30,433 nt of DNA. Source: a virus. Made by a program: the position numbers and the translations under genes. The notes beneath the pieces were generated by a model, which was not told the DNA's origin, made no database searches, and saw only the letters and a list, made by a program, of their open reading frames with translations. The DNA is taken from positions 1 to 30,433 of IMG/VR virus record IMGVR_UViG_3300011115_000460. The stretch is one strand, 5' to 3'. This document shows positions 12,247-20,335 of this stretch, in pieces. How positions within the stretch are numbered: position 1 is the stretch's first letter; each line of letters opens with the position of its first letter.

Positions 12247-13446
12247 ATGTTTCGCAGAACAACCGCCATTAACAAGTTATTGGCTATGAAAGCCCGAAAG
12301 CGTGTTGTACAAGGTGGCACAAGTGCAGGAAAAACATTTGGCATCATTCCAGTTGCTGCTATTGATTACGCAACTAAACATCCAAGACACCTCATCACAG
12401 TAGTAGCTGAATCAATACCAGCAGTAAGAAATGGAGCGGTTAAAATCTTTCAAGACACAATGTTTGACACTAATCGTTGGATTGAAGAACATTGGCGAAG
12501 TAACCCAATGGAGTACAAATTCTCAAATGGTGCAATAGTTCAGTTTACTGCTTTCGATTCAGTAGGTAAAGCAAAGGCAGCAGGGAAGCGTGATGTACTA
12601 TTCTTGAATGAGGCTAACCACATTGATTATGAAATTGCCGATGCGCTAATTACAAGGAGTAACACGATTTGGATAGATTACAACCCAGACCGACAGTTTT
12701 GGGTACACGATGAGATATTAACCGAATCAGATTCAGAATTCTTATTGCTTACTTACAAAGACAATGAGGCAATTCCTCCAGAAATACTTTCAGAGTTGAA
12801 CATTAAGTTAGGCAAGGCATACCATAATCCTTTAGGTGATAAAACAGACCCAAACAACATCAAGAACGAATATTGGCATAACTGGTGCAGAGTGTACATT
12901 GATGGTGAAGTAGGCACATTGCAGGGTGCTATATTTCAAAATTGGGATATTGGTGAATTCGATGAGAGTTTACCTCACGTTTATGGTTTGGATTTCGGAT
13001 TTTCAAATGACCCAGATTCACTAATTAAAATAGCAGTAGATAAAAAAAGAAGAGTAATATACTTGCAGGAATGTATGTACAAAACTGGCAATTCAACCGA
13101 GCAATTGAGCGAATCGTTGAGGTTGCGAGTAAATCCCATCAATAGCATCATCGTTGCTGATAGTGCTGACCCACGAACCATAAACGATTTAAGGCAAAGA
13201 AACTTTAACGTAATGCCAGCGCAAAAGGGCAAAGATAGTGTGAGAAATGGCATCAAGCGAATGCAGGACTACCAAATAGTTGTAACTGCTGATAGTTTAA
13301 ACCTAATTAAAGAATTACGCAATTACATCTGGCACGATAAGAAAAGCGAAACACCTATTGATGCATACAACCATCAAATTGACCCTGCACGATACGGATT
13401 TGATTATTTAGTACCAGTATCCACATTAGCCATTGGAGGTGCTTAA
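12247..13446 (+). CDS. terL: Terminase large subunit (packaging ATPase-nuclease)
   Basis: The 399-aa protein drives DNA into the procapsid. The ATPase domain shows Walker A G-G-T-S-A-G-K-T (23-30) and Walker B V-L-F-L-N-E-A-N (117-124, catalytic Glu122). The RNase H-like nuclease domain follows with Y-G-L-D-F-G-F (Asp249), V-A-D-S-A-D-P (Asp305) and H-Q-I-D-P-A-R-Y (Asp379), giving the acidic triad. The length is normal for the PBSX/HK97-like group. An in-frame TTG at 12220 is rejected because the ATG at 12247 follows the terS stop by one base. Confidence 0.92.
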   Translation: MFRRTTAINKLLAMKARKRVVQGGTSAGKTFGIIPVAAIDYATKHPRHLITVVAESIPAVRNGAVKIFQDTMFDTNRWIEEHWRSNPMEYKFSNGAIVQFTAFDSVGKAKAAGKRDVLFLNEANHIDYEIADALITRSNTIWIDYNPDRQFWVHDEILTESDSEFLLLTYKDNEAIPPEILSELNIKLGKAYHNPLGDKTDPNNIKNEYWHNWCRVYIDGEVGTLQGAIFQNWDIGEFDESLPHVYGLDFGFSNDPDSLIKIAVDKKRRVIYLQECMYKTGNSTEQLSESLRLRVNPINSIIVADSADPRTINDLRQRNFNVMPAQKGKDSVRNGIKRMQDYQIVVTADSLNLIKELRNYIWHDKKSETPIDAYNHQIDPARYGFDYLVPVSTLAIGGA

Positions 13447-13461
13447 AATGAATTATTTTAG

Positions 13462-13499
13462 TAAATTTGCTAATATGAAAAGAATTATTAATACATTTG
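13462..13499 (+). promoter_or_regulatory. Tandem -7 elements before the portal gene
   Basis: TAAATTTG (13462-13469) and TACATTTG (13492-13499) both match TAnnTTTG. The TTTG of the first lies 22 nt before the second, so it can serve as the second's -33 element. The first ends 5 nt before the micro-ORF ATG, and the second predicts a leader of about 16 nt before the portal ATG. This is a likely start of head-gene transcription. Confidence 0.6.
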
Positions 13500-13522
13500 T
13501 CCAATATTTATTCAATAAATGA
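13475..13522 (+). CDS. 15-codon micro-ORF coupled to the portal gene
   Basis: ATG at 13475 opens 15 codons whose TGA (13520-13522) overlaps the portal ATG as ATGA. The peptide is basic and aromatic (M-K-R-I-I-N-T-F-V-Q-Y-L-F-N-K). It is too short to judge by composition. If translated, it would feed ribosomes to the portal start. Confidence 0.3.
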   Translation: MKRIINTFVQYLFNK

Positions 13523-14817
13523 ATTTCATTCAAAAGGTAGTTGGAAAATTAGCAAACAAAGCATTAAGCTATGCCAATACTATTTCGTTGACAGAGCAGA
13601 ATAGAGAAACAATCTGGCGAGAGTTTGGTGGATTAATGCCATTAAATTGGGGTAATAGAGCAGATTTAATGATTAGGGAGGGCTATTCAGAGAATGTTGA
13701 TGTTTATGCCATCGTTAAGAAGATAGTTGATGTAAGCAAATCTATTCCTTGGATAATTGAAAAAAAGAGAGTTGATGGTACTTGGGAAAAGATTTATAAC
13801 ACATCTCTTCACGAATTAATGGATGAGCCAAACAACTATAAGGGCTATACTTGGAATGATATTGAAGAGCAAACCTTACTTTACTTATTAATAACTGGCA
13901 ATGTTTATTTGGTTGGTAATACTCAATTTAATTCAAGACTAATTCAAGAATTAGATATTCTACCAAGTTCAGCTATTAATATCTATAACAGAAACTTAAA
14001 CTTTTTTATGCCACAACTTGAATATCAATTCAATTTCGGTGGCACATCAAGGGTATACACGCAGAATGAATTAAAACACATTAAGTTCTACAATCCAAAC
14101 TTGCAGACCTTTGACTATGGTTTAAGTCCAGTACAAGTGGCTGCATACGTTGTTAAGGTTGGAAATGAGCGTTGGATTGCCGATGCAAGTATATTGAGTA
14201 ACAAAGGTGTTGCAGGTTTAATTAGTGATAGTTCACAATTACCGATGACACCAGATGAGGCTACAAGGGTAGATGCTGAATTGAGAAATAGAGTAGGAGG
14301 AGCGCATAACTTTGGTAAGATAATTACCACTAATAAAGATTTAAAGTACATTCAGATAGGTATGTCACCAAGTGATATGCAACTACTTGAAAAAGGCATA
14401 GTTAATACCAGAGCATTGTGTAATGTGTTCGGTATTGATGCTAAACTATTCAACGATACTGCTGCATCTACATTCAATAATAGTTTGGAAGCGCAGAAAG
14501 CTATGTACACAAATTGCATCATTCCTCTATCAGATAAAATGGCAGAGGCATACACGCAATATCTTTGCGCTAATCACTTTCCGAGTCAACAAGTGAGAAT
14601 GCGACAAGACTTTAGCGGTGTGGAATGTCTGCAAGAAAACAAAATGCAGTTAGCAGACTTTAAAATGAAAGGCATATTTACTGCGAATGAAGTTAGAGTA
14701 GCAATGGGAAAACCTCCCATTACTGATGACCCGAATGCAGATAAATTAATTATATCAACAACATTACAAAGCACAATAGGCAATGAGCAAAACCAAAGCA
14801 CAACTGGAAGCAATTAA
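13519..14817 (+). CDS. Portal protein (HK97-like family)
   Basis: The 432-aa protein fits the HK97-type phage portal family that forms the twelve-subunit ring for DNA entry and tail joining. Family features include the early N-V-D-V-Y-A-I-V-K-K-I-V-D segment (about 60-72), P-W-I-I-E-K-K, L-L-I-T-G-N-V-Y-L (about 122-130), H-I-K-F-Y-N-P (about 187-193), S-P-V-Q-V-A-A, and late segments E-A-Q-K-A-M-Y and I-P-L-S-D-K-M-A-E. The position after terminase and before the prohead protease is standard. The C-terminal tail is Asn/Gln/Thr-rich and probably disordered. Confidence 0.88.
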   Translation: MNFIQKVVGKLANKALSYANTISLTEQNRETIWREFGGLMPLNWGNRADLMIREGYSENVDVYAIVKKIVDVSKSIPWIIEKKRVDGTWEKIYNTSLHELMDEPNNYKGYTWNDIEEQTLLYLLITGNVYLVGNTQFNSRLIQELDILPSSAINIYNRNLNFFMPQLEYQFNFGGTSRVYTQNELKHIKFYNPNLQTFDYGLSPVQVAAYVVKVGNERWIADASILSNKGVAGLISDSSQLPMTPDEATRVDAELRNRVGGAHNFGKIITTNKDLKYIQIGMSPSDMQLLEKGIVNTRALCNVFGIDAKLFNDTAASTFNNSLEAQKAMYTNCIIPLSDKMAEAYTQYLCANHFPSQQVRMRQDFSGVECLQENKMQLADFKMKGIFTANEVRVAMGKPPITDDPNADKLIISTTLQSTIGNEQNQSTTGSN

Positions 14818-14854
14818 GATTAAGAAATTAGCAACTAAAATTGTAAAGAAATGA
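14783..14854 (+). CDS. 23-codon lysine-rich ORF bridging portal and protease genes
   Basis: The ATG at 14783 lies within the end of the portal gene, and the frame stops at the TGA at 14852-14854, overlapping the protease ATG as ATGA. The peptide starts M-S-K-T-K-A-Q-L-E-A-I-K-I-K-K and is helical and basic. The most likely role is to carry ribosomes across the 33-nt gap. It could also be a real small protein. Confidence 0.35.
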   Translation: MSKTKAQLEAIKIKKLATKIVKK

Positions 14855-15693
14855 AGTTACCAAAATTCAATGATAAGAGTGAGAAGTGGGCTTTCTTGAA
14901 GAAGAATAAAGACCTCATCATTGCTGAAAAAAAGGCAGCAACAAAGTATGCTGATTGCATTGCTTATTCACTACCAACTGAATATAAAAAAGATGGTGTA
15001 ACGAAATCAATGATGGATGACATTGATATGCCAGATGAGGTTGAAGTTATTACTGCGAAAGTGGTAATAAACACAACTAATTTAGTTGACAGTCACGATG
15101 ATTGTCACATTCAAGGCATCTGGAAGAAGTCACTAAATGAAACAAAGTCATTTTATCTATTGCAGGAGCATAAAATGGCATTCGATAAGGTTATAAGTGA
15201 TACCATTGTTGCAAGTACAAAGAAAATGACTTGGGATAAGTTAGGCTTTCCAGAGTTACAAGGTGATACTGAAGCGTTGATATTTGAGGCCGAAATAAGC
15301 ATTGATAGGAATGAATTTATGTTCAACCAATATCTTAATGGTTGGGTGAAAGAACATTCAGTAGGGATGAGATATATCAATTTATATTTGTGCATCAATT
15401 CTACATCGAAGCAGTTTATTGAAGAGAAAGCAAATTGGGATAAATATTATCCGATGGTAGCGAATAAAGATTATTTAAAAGAAGATGAATATTTTTGGGC
15501 AGTAACAGAAGCTAAAATTATTGAAGGTAGTGCTGTATTAAAAGGCAGCAACTATGCTACACCAACAATTAGCGTGACCATACCAAAAGAAAATATTGAG
15601 CCGTTAAGCAACACTCAAACAAACGAAGCCGCAATAGCACTTCAAAAAACTAAACAAAAACAATTATTTATTAATCTCACAAAAAACATTTAA
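14851..15693 (+). CDS. Prohead maturation protease
   Basis: The protein (280 aa) fits the HK97-type prohead protease fold, a serine protease that trims capsid scaffolding. Visible marks are V-I-N-T-T-N-L-V-D-S-H-D-D (72-84), Q-E-H-K-M with candidate catalytic His107, and E-H-S-V-G-M-R with candidate catalytic Ser170, matching the H...S-V-G pattern of the family. The C-terminal 60 residues are polar and probably a scaffold-like tail. It lies between the portal and the major capsid gene, and the capsid protein carries a coiled-coil N-terminal part that it would remove. Confidence 0.8.
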   Translation: MKLPKFNDKSEKWAFLKKNKDLIIAEKKAATKYADCIAYSLPTEYKKDGVTKSMMDDIDMPDEVEVITAKVVINTTNLVDSHDDCHIQGIWKKSLNETKSFYLLQEHKMAFDKVISDTIVASTKKMTWDKLGFPELQGDTEALIFEAEISIDRNEFMFNQYLNGWVKEHSVGMRYINLYLCINSTSKQFIEEKANWDKYYPMVANKDYLKEDEYFWAVTEAKIIEGSAVLKGSNYATPTISVTIPKENIEPLSNTQTNEAAIALQKTKQKQLFINLTKNI

Positions 15694-15695
15694 AA

Positions 15696-16991
15696 ATGAA
15701 GAGTAAATTTGAAAATTTCCTTGAAACAAAAGGATTGAACACCATATCTTTCGCAAACCAAGAAGCAGAAGAAATGGCGAAGTTGTATAACGAATACAAC
15801 GAAGAAGCAAGAAAAGCATTAGAAGATGCGGTTGCTAAAAGTGCAAGTAAAGAAGACATCGAATCTTTGAAATCGGAACTTGCTACTGCTCAAAAAGAGC
15901 AAATGGTACAATTGAACAAAACATTGAAAGAATATGGTTTGGCAATTGAGAAATTGAACAAAGATAACCAAGCAAATTCTTTGACCTCTCAAGCATCTGA
16001 TATCAGAAAAGCATTAGAAGAAAACAAAGCTAACTTGACAAAGTTGAAAGACCTTGATAAGTCTGCTGCTCACGGTGCTGGATTCAGTTTCAAAGCAGTA
16101 GGTGATATGTTAGAATCTACTAACATTAGCGGTGGTAATGTGCCAGTTGAGCAACGTATTGCTGGATTGAATTTAATTGCTACACGCAGACCAAGACTAA
16201 TTGATTTATTCGCTAAAGGTCAAGCAGCAAGTAACATTATTTCTTGGGTTTACCAAGCAAACAGAGATGGTGCTGCTGGTGGAACTACTGAAGGTTCAAC
16301 AAAGAATCAAATTGATTTTGATTTAGTAGTTGCAAGCCAAGCGGTTGTTAAGCGTACTGCATTCATCAAGGTATCTACAGAAATGTTAGATGATATTGAT
16401 TTCATCGAAAGCGAAATTCGTAACGAATTAATGCGTTTATTGATGTTAGATGTTGAGAATACATCTTATAGCGGTAACGGAACTGCACCAAACTTAAATG
16501 GTATCAGAACAGTTGCAACTGCGTTTGCTGCTGGTACTTTCGCAGGTACAGTTGACAATGCTAATAGTGCCGATGTACTTGTTGTTGCAATGAATCAAAT
16601 TGCTATTGCAAATCAAGAAGCACCTAACGCTATTTTGATGCACCCATCAGACATCGCAGCATTGAAGTTAATGAAAGTAAGTGCTACTGATAAGCGTTAT
16701 GTTGATAGATTACTTTACGTTGGTATGGAGTTAACACTTGATGGTGTGCCGATGATTGGAAGCACATTGGTGACTGCTGGTACTTACCTTGTAGGTAACT
16801 TTAATTTGTCTGTATTGTACCAAAAGCAAGGTATAATGATTAACATCGGTTTAGATGGTAATGACTGGACAAAGAATATGCGTACTATCATTGCAGAGTG
16901 GAGAGGTGCATTAGTAACCAAGAACAACGATAGAACTGCGTTTGTGAAAGGTACATTTGCAACTGACATTGCTGCATTAGAAACTGCTTAA
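15696..16991 (+). CDS. Major capsid protein (HK97 fold) with scaffolding N-domain
   Basis: The 431-aa product has a charged coiled-coil N-terminal part (about 1-122) like the HK97 delta domain, then a junction rich in small residues (S-A-A-H-G-A-G, about 123-129) where cleavage is likely. The remainder shows HK97-type capsid features: V-E-Q-R-I-A-G-L-N-L-I near the start of the mature protein, I-S-W-V-Y, K-R-T-A-F-I-K-V-S-T-E-M-L-D-D, A-P-N-A-I-L-M-H-P-S-D-I (P-domain), L-D-G-V-P-M-I-G-S and a C-terminal W-R-G-A-L-V-T-K. Codon use is more regular than in the early genes, as expected for a highly expressed gene. It starts 2 nt after the protease stop. Confidence 0.92.
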   Translation: MKSKFENFLETKGLNTISFANQEAEEMAKLYNEYNEEARKALEDAVAKSASKEDIESLKSELATAQKEQMVQLNKTLKEYGLAIEKLNKDNQANSLTSQASDIRKALEENKANLTKLKDLDKSAAHGAGFSFKAVGDMLESTNISGGNVPVEQRIAGLNLIATRRPRLIDLFAKGQAASNIISWVYQANRDGAAGGTTEGSTKNQIDFDLVVASQAVVKRTAFIKVSTEMLDDIDFIESEIRNELMRLLMLDVENTSYSGNGTAPNLNGIRTVATAFAAGTFAGTVDNANSADVLVVAMNQIAIANQEAPNAILMHPSDIAALKLMKVSATDKRYVDRLLYVGMELTLDGVPMIGSTLVTAGTYLVGNFNLSVLYQKQGIMINIGLDGNDWTKNMRTIIAEWRGALVTKNNDRTAFVKGTFATDIAALETA

Positions 16992-16995
16992 TTAA

Positions 16996-17211
16996 ATGAG
17001 CAAAGTAAAATCTAAAGAAGTAGTAGCGGAGGTGCAAACCTCTGCTGCTGCTCCTTCTGAAAAGAAATCAGAAGCGAAAGAAGTAACGCAATCAAAAAGA
17101 GAAGTTGAGGTTGTTGTTATTAAGGATTTTAAAGGCTTAAAAGCAGGTGAAAAAGTAGTTGTTTCTGAAAACATTGCTGAATTATTAACTAATAAAGGTC
17201 TTGTAAAATAA
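16996..17211 (+). CDS. Small head-region protein, 71 aa, KOW-like end
   Basis: The first 35 residues are low-complexity and rich in Lys, Glu, Ala and Ser. The second half has a compact pattern: V-V-V-I-K-D-F-K-G-L-K-A-G-E-K-V-V-V (about 39-56), then N-I-A-E-L-L-T-N-K-G-L-V. Small proteins of this type often follow the major capsid gene in Bacteroidota and Gram-positive phages and may be head accessory or connector parts. No firm family can be assigned. It starts 4 nt after the capsid stop. Confidence 0.6.
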   Translation: MSKVKSKEVVAEVQTSAAAPSEKKSEAKEVTQSKREVEVVVIKDFKGLKAGEKVVVSENIAELLTNKGLVK

Positions 17212-17212
17212 T

Positions 17213-17719
17213 ATGGGAATTCTAATATCAGCCTCCGATTTTACTGGCGAAAATAAAATAGCAACGGATGTATTTACGGATGCTGAATTAGATGCTTTTA
17301 TTACCATTTATGAGGCAAAGTTACTTTATGAGTTGATGGGCATTGAGTTGTATGATTTATTCATTGCAGACCTTGTTGGAGGTGTGCCACAGACTCCAAA
17401 GTATGTGACCATTTACGAAGCGTTTGTCAAGGAAATAGATGATGAGATGATTATGAGTGATGGTATGAAAGTAATGTTGGTTAAGTGGGTGTTTTTTCAC
17501 TATGTTAGAACGCAAAGCCAGACCAATACCATTCAAGGTAACACACAAAGCGAAGGCACTATTAATATGCCAAGCGCAATGAGTTACACATCACTATGCA
17601 TTGACTACAACAAAATGATTAGTACATTCAAGGCAATTCAAAACTATATTGAGTCGGTAAAAGATGCCGATTATCCAACATTCAAAGGTGTTTATAAAAA
17701 ATATATATCGTGGGCTTAA
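17213..17719 (+). CDS. Putative head-tail connector (adaptor) protein, 168 aa
   Basis: The protein is mainly helical: I-S-A-S-D-F near the start, F-T-D-A-E-L-D-A-F-I-T-I-Y-E-A-K-L-L-Y-E-L-M-G as a long helix pair, then M-I-M-S-D-G-M-K-V-M-L and V-F-F-H-Y-V-R. A helical bundle of this size directly after the capsid genes is typical of head-tail adaptors that sit below the portal. I am not sure of the family; it resembles unnamed Bacteroidota phage connectors (DUF6712-like). It starts 1 nt after the previous stop. Confidence 0.6.
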   Translation: MGILISASDFTGENKIATDVFTDAELDAFITIYEAKLLYELMGIELYDLFIADLVGGVPQTPKYVTIYEAFVKEIDDEMIMSDGMKVMLVKWVFFHYVRTQSQTNTIQGNTQSEGTINMPSAMSYTSLCIDYNKMISTFKAIQNYIESVKDADYPTFKGVYKKYISWA

Positions 17720-18393
17720 TAACTACTAAAGACCATATCAAAAATGTTGTTGACTCAATAGATAAAACTATTGTAGTTAGTTCAGTTGTTGCCGATGGTA
17801 GCAACTGGAAACTGATGACAACAAATACGAAGTGGGCAACCTTTGGCAAGGTGTTAAGCGGTAAGGTTATTAAGGCAGTTGTATTCAACGAATCAATCAC
17901 CATTGCATCTGCTACAGAGCCAACCATCGGCATCTATAATTTAACAGCGCCATTCTTTTATTTTGGGACATTTTTAGAAACCAATTCAGAACTTATCAAA
18001 GTGTCAAGCAGTAACAATAAATTACCATTGATTTACCTGCATATGAATGCACCAGAGAGTTTTTCTGATGAAGAATCTACTATTGATTTTGAAAGTGATT
18101 GCGCAATCTATTTTCTTGTTGATGCCGACCCCAAAAACTGGTTGAGGTCAACACATTTAGAGCAGGCAATTAAACCAATGAAATCACTATGTTCCGAGTT
18201 TATTCGTTCTTTATTTGCGTATAGTAGAACTAACGCAAGCAACAAGATTACATACGTTGAAAATGACTATGCCAATTTCGGTAAGGTGCAATGGGAAGGA
18301 GTGAAGACACAAATCTTTGCTGATAATACCTCTGGTACTGAATTGCTAATTAAAATACCATTCAACAAATGTTTTTCCTGCTGCGAAAATTAA
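17710..18393 (+). CDS. Putative neck/tail-completion protein, 227 aa
   Basis: The start is a GTG at 17710, giving a 10-nt overlap with the previous gene; no in-frame ATG lies near. The protein is beta-rich, with a hydrophobic strand region (T-A-P-F-F-Y-F-G-T-F) and L-P-L-I-Y-L-H-M (about 105-112), and a D-A-D-P-K-N-W segment, and ends with a K-I-P-F-N-K-C-F-S-C-C pattern containing three cysteines. Its place between connector candidate and tail tube candidate suggests a neck or tail-terminator role. This is a context-based call. Confidence 0.55.
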   Translation: MGLITTKDHIKNVVDSIDKTIVVSSVVADGSNWKLMTTNTKWATFGKVLSGKVIKAVVFNESITIASATEPTIGIYNLTAPFFYFGTFLETNSELIKVSSSNNKLPLIYLHMNAPESFSDEESTIDFESDCAIYFLVDADPKNWLRSTHLEQAIKPMKSLCSEFIRSLFAYSRTNASNKITYVENDYANFGKVQWEGVKTQIFADNTSGTELLIKIPFNKCFSCCEN

Positions 18394-18430
18394 ATTAAAA
18401 CAAATTATTAATACTTAATACAAAAACAAT

Positions 18431-19384
18431 ATGTCATTATGTTCTTGCGATGTGTCGCTACAAAACACAGGTTCACCAAGTTGCGCCCCAATTATGGGTG
18501 TTGCAGCAAATTTTATTTTAGTTCCGTTAATTGCCAACGATGGTACATTTAACTACATTGACCCATCAGATACCTTGAATGATGCATACTTTACTGCATT
18601 AATCAACGAAGCCGATGATAGTAAGCGTTGGTATCCAACTGGAAAGTTAAAGAATGTTACTACTGATAGAGCAGACCCTATTTTAGAAACATTTGAAGAT
18701 GGTTCAAGTGTATTTATCCGTGATGGTATCAGAAACTTTACTGCTATGATTATCAAGGGTAGCTTTGAACTTGCAAAACAATTCAACGCTAACAGATGTT
18801 CAACTTTCGGTATCTTTATCGTTGATTTAGATGGTAACATTTTAGGCACTACCAAAACTGGAAGTGATTACCTTTACCCTATTGCGGTTGATGCTGCTAC
18901 TTTCTATGCAAAGCCAGTGTTTACAACTGACACAACTATCCAAAAGATAATGTTGCAAGGTCAATGGGATGTGTTACAAAAGGATGATGATTTAAGAATG
19001 ATTTCAGCATCTTCAATAACTGCTGCTAACATCGTTAACTTGAAAGGTCTAATGAATGCTTATACAACTATTCTTTATACATCACAAGTTGAAATGGGTT
19101 TGAGTATATATGCTAAAGTTGGTAACATCGTTACAAACTACAAAATCGAAGGTCTTGTGGCTGCTGATTTTGTTTCAAGTGATACTGGTTCAACAGGTAA
19201 AATCTACAATGTTACTGATGATTCTGATGTTTCATTAATTTCAGTAGTTGAATCAACCACATATCCAGGCCAATATATGCTTACTTATGCTTCACAAGTT
19301 GTTTCTGATGTGTTACAACCTTTAATCAAGAAGAATGGTCTTGATGGTGTTACAATGTTAGGCACAACTGGAATAGTTGATTAA
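18431..19384 (+). CDS. Putative major tail (tube) protein
   Basis: This 317-aa protein is beta-rich, with no membrane segment. It begins with a cysteine-containing stretch (M-S-L-C-S-C-D) and runs through I-L-V-P-L-I-A, R-W-Y-P-T-G-K-L-K-N-V and I-R-N-F-T-A-M-I-I-K-G. It is followed by an excellent terminator, so it ends a transcription unit with the head genes. A well-expressed structural gene upstream of chaperone candidates and the tape measure is normally the tail tube protein. I do not recognise a named family, so the role comes from order and fold character. Confidence 0.55.
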   Translation: MSLCSCDVSLQNTGSPSCAPIMGVAANFILVPLIANDGTFNYIDPSDTLNDAYFTALINEADDSKRWYPTGKLKNVTTDRADPILETFEDGSSVFIRDGIRNFTAMIIKGSFELAKQFNANRCSTFGIFIVDLDGNILGTTKTGSDYLYPIAVDAATFYAKPVFTTDTTIQKIMLQGQWDVLQKDDDLRMISASSITAANIVNLKGLMNAYTTILYTSQVEMGLSIYAKVGNIVTNYKIEGLVAADFVSSDTGSTGKIYNVTDDSDVSLISVVESTTYPGQYMLTYASQVVSDVLQPLIKKNGLDGVTMLGTTGIVD

Positions 19385-19402
19385 TTAGAATGTTAAATTA
19401 AG

Positions 19403-19432
19403 AAGCCTTTGCAGAAATGCAAGGGCTTTTTT
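19403..19432 (+). terminator. Strong intrinsic terminator after the tail-tube candidate
   Basis: AAGCCTTTGCA (19403-19413) pairs with TGCAAGGGCTT (19418-19428), with one G-U pair and a GAAA tetraloop (GNRA type). It is followed by a run of six T (19427-19432). It starts 18 nt after the stop codon. This is the best terminator in the window. Confidence 0.85.
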
Positions 19433-19442
19433 AGTATATTTG
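19408..19442 (+). promoter_or_regulatory. Promoter fused to the terminator, TTTG-N23-TATATTTG
   Basis: TATATTTG (19435-19442) lies 2 nt after the terminator T-run and ends 4 nt before the ATG at 19447. A TTTG inside the terminator's left arm (19408-19411) lies 23 nt upstream and can act as the -33 element. Transcription would restart here for the second tail operon with an almost leaderless mRNA. Confidence 0.6.
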
Positions 19443-19446
19443 CAGT

Positions 19447-19905
19447 ATGTGGAATCTTGAAGTAATTGCCAGAAATGTCAAGAAGTTAAACGAAGAGAAA
19501 GCGTTTCAAAAAGTTATTCGTAATCCAGCCATACAACTTGAGGCTATTAGGTTGAATCGTGATGAACAATTATATCAAAAAGGTGTAGACAATCAAGGAA
19601 ATAAAATGCGTTCAGATTACGCAAGATTTGGCAACTTTTACGCAAATTCTACAATAGCAATTAAGAATGAGAAAAATCAGCCAACAGATAGGGTTACATT
19701 GCGTGATAGTGGCGCAATGTATCAAACATTTAAGACAAAAATAGTTGGTGATGAGTTGATGCTGGATGTCAATTCAATTAAGGAGGGCAAAGATTTAGTG
19801 AATAGATTTGGACAATTTGCAGGGCTTGATGAAGAGAGCAAGAATAAATTATTAATAATGGCAAAACCAATAGTTTTAGATTATGTTAAGAACACAATTT
19901 TATAA
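19447..19905 (+). CDS. Conserved-looking tail-region protein, 152 aa
   Basis: The protein is basic and mostly helical at its ends. Its centre has a distinctive pattern: Q-L-Y-Q-K-G-V-D-N-Q-G-N-K (about 41-53), Y-A-N-S-T-I-A-I-K-N-E (about 63-73), then R-V-T-L-R-D-S-G-A-M-Y-Q-T-F (81-94). I recall similar G-x-D-x-x-G-x-x-x...D-R-V-T-L-x-D-(T/S)-G patterns in unnamed Bacteroidota phage tail-region proteins, but no role is known to me. It is the first gene after the new promoter, and overlaps the next gene by 23 nt. Confidence 0.6.
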   Translation: MWNLEVIARNVKKLNEEKAFQKVIRNPAIQLEAIRLNRDEQLYQKGVDNQGNKMRSDYARFGNFYANSTIAIKNEKNQPTDRVTLRDSGAMYQTFKTKIVGDELMLDVNSIKEGKDLVNRFGQFAGLDEESKNKLLIMAKPIVLDYVKNTIL

Positions 19906-20335
19906 CAACATTGACACGATGCCCATCTACAACTACTTACAAGTTGTGGAGCAGGGAAACAAGAATGCATTGATACGTAAATGGGGACTATTCAAGCGCA
20001 ATTTCACCATTGCATTTGAAGATTTGCAGCGACAAATTGTGAATAGATTTGGCATATCGGAAAGTTATATGGAGGTACTTGAAAAAAAGTGCGAAATAGC
20101 GTGTTTGCAGATAGATTTGCACATCACCGATGATAGGTTTAACAAAACATTAATAGGCATTGCACAAAGCGAATTAAAGGAGTTAACAGACCGCAAATCA
20201 TCAACTACTGATGAGATAAAAGATTATTTGGAAAAGTATAAAGGATTTCATTTATCTTTGCATACAATTACTGTAGCTGAATGGTTCAGTTATGTTAAAA
20301 ATTATTCAAAGCAGCAGGTTAAAACAGAGAAATAA
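19883..20335 (+). CDS. Tail-region protein ahead of tape measure, 150 aa
   Basis: The ATG at 19883 is chosen because the F-Y-N-N-I-D-T-M-P-I-Y-N-Y-L segment (about 6-19) looks conserved in Bacteroidota phage proteins and would be cut by a start at 19919. The rest is helical, with K-K-C-E-I-A-C-L-Q-I-D-L and a D-E-I-K-D-Y-L-E-K segment. Genes in this place often encode tail assembly chaperones. There is no clear slippery sequence in the 23-nt overlap, so programmed frameshifting with the previous gene is not supported. It overlaps the tape-measure start by TAATG. Confidence 0.55.
   Translation: MLRTQFYNNIDTMPIYNYLQVVEQGNKNALIRKWGLFKRNFTIAFEDLQRQIVNRFGISESYMEVLEKKCEIACLQIDLHITDDRFNKTLIGIAQSELKELTDRKSSTTDEIKDYLEKYKGFHLSLHTITVAEWFSYVKNYSKQQVKTEK

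Noticed and set aside
19883-19905. Programmed frameshift between the two genes before the tape measure
   Set aside because: The 23-nt overlap has no X-XXY-YYZ slippery site or following structure, and the second gene has its own ATG.
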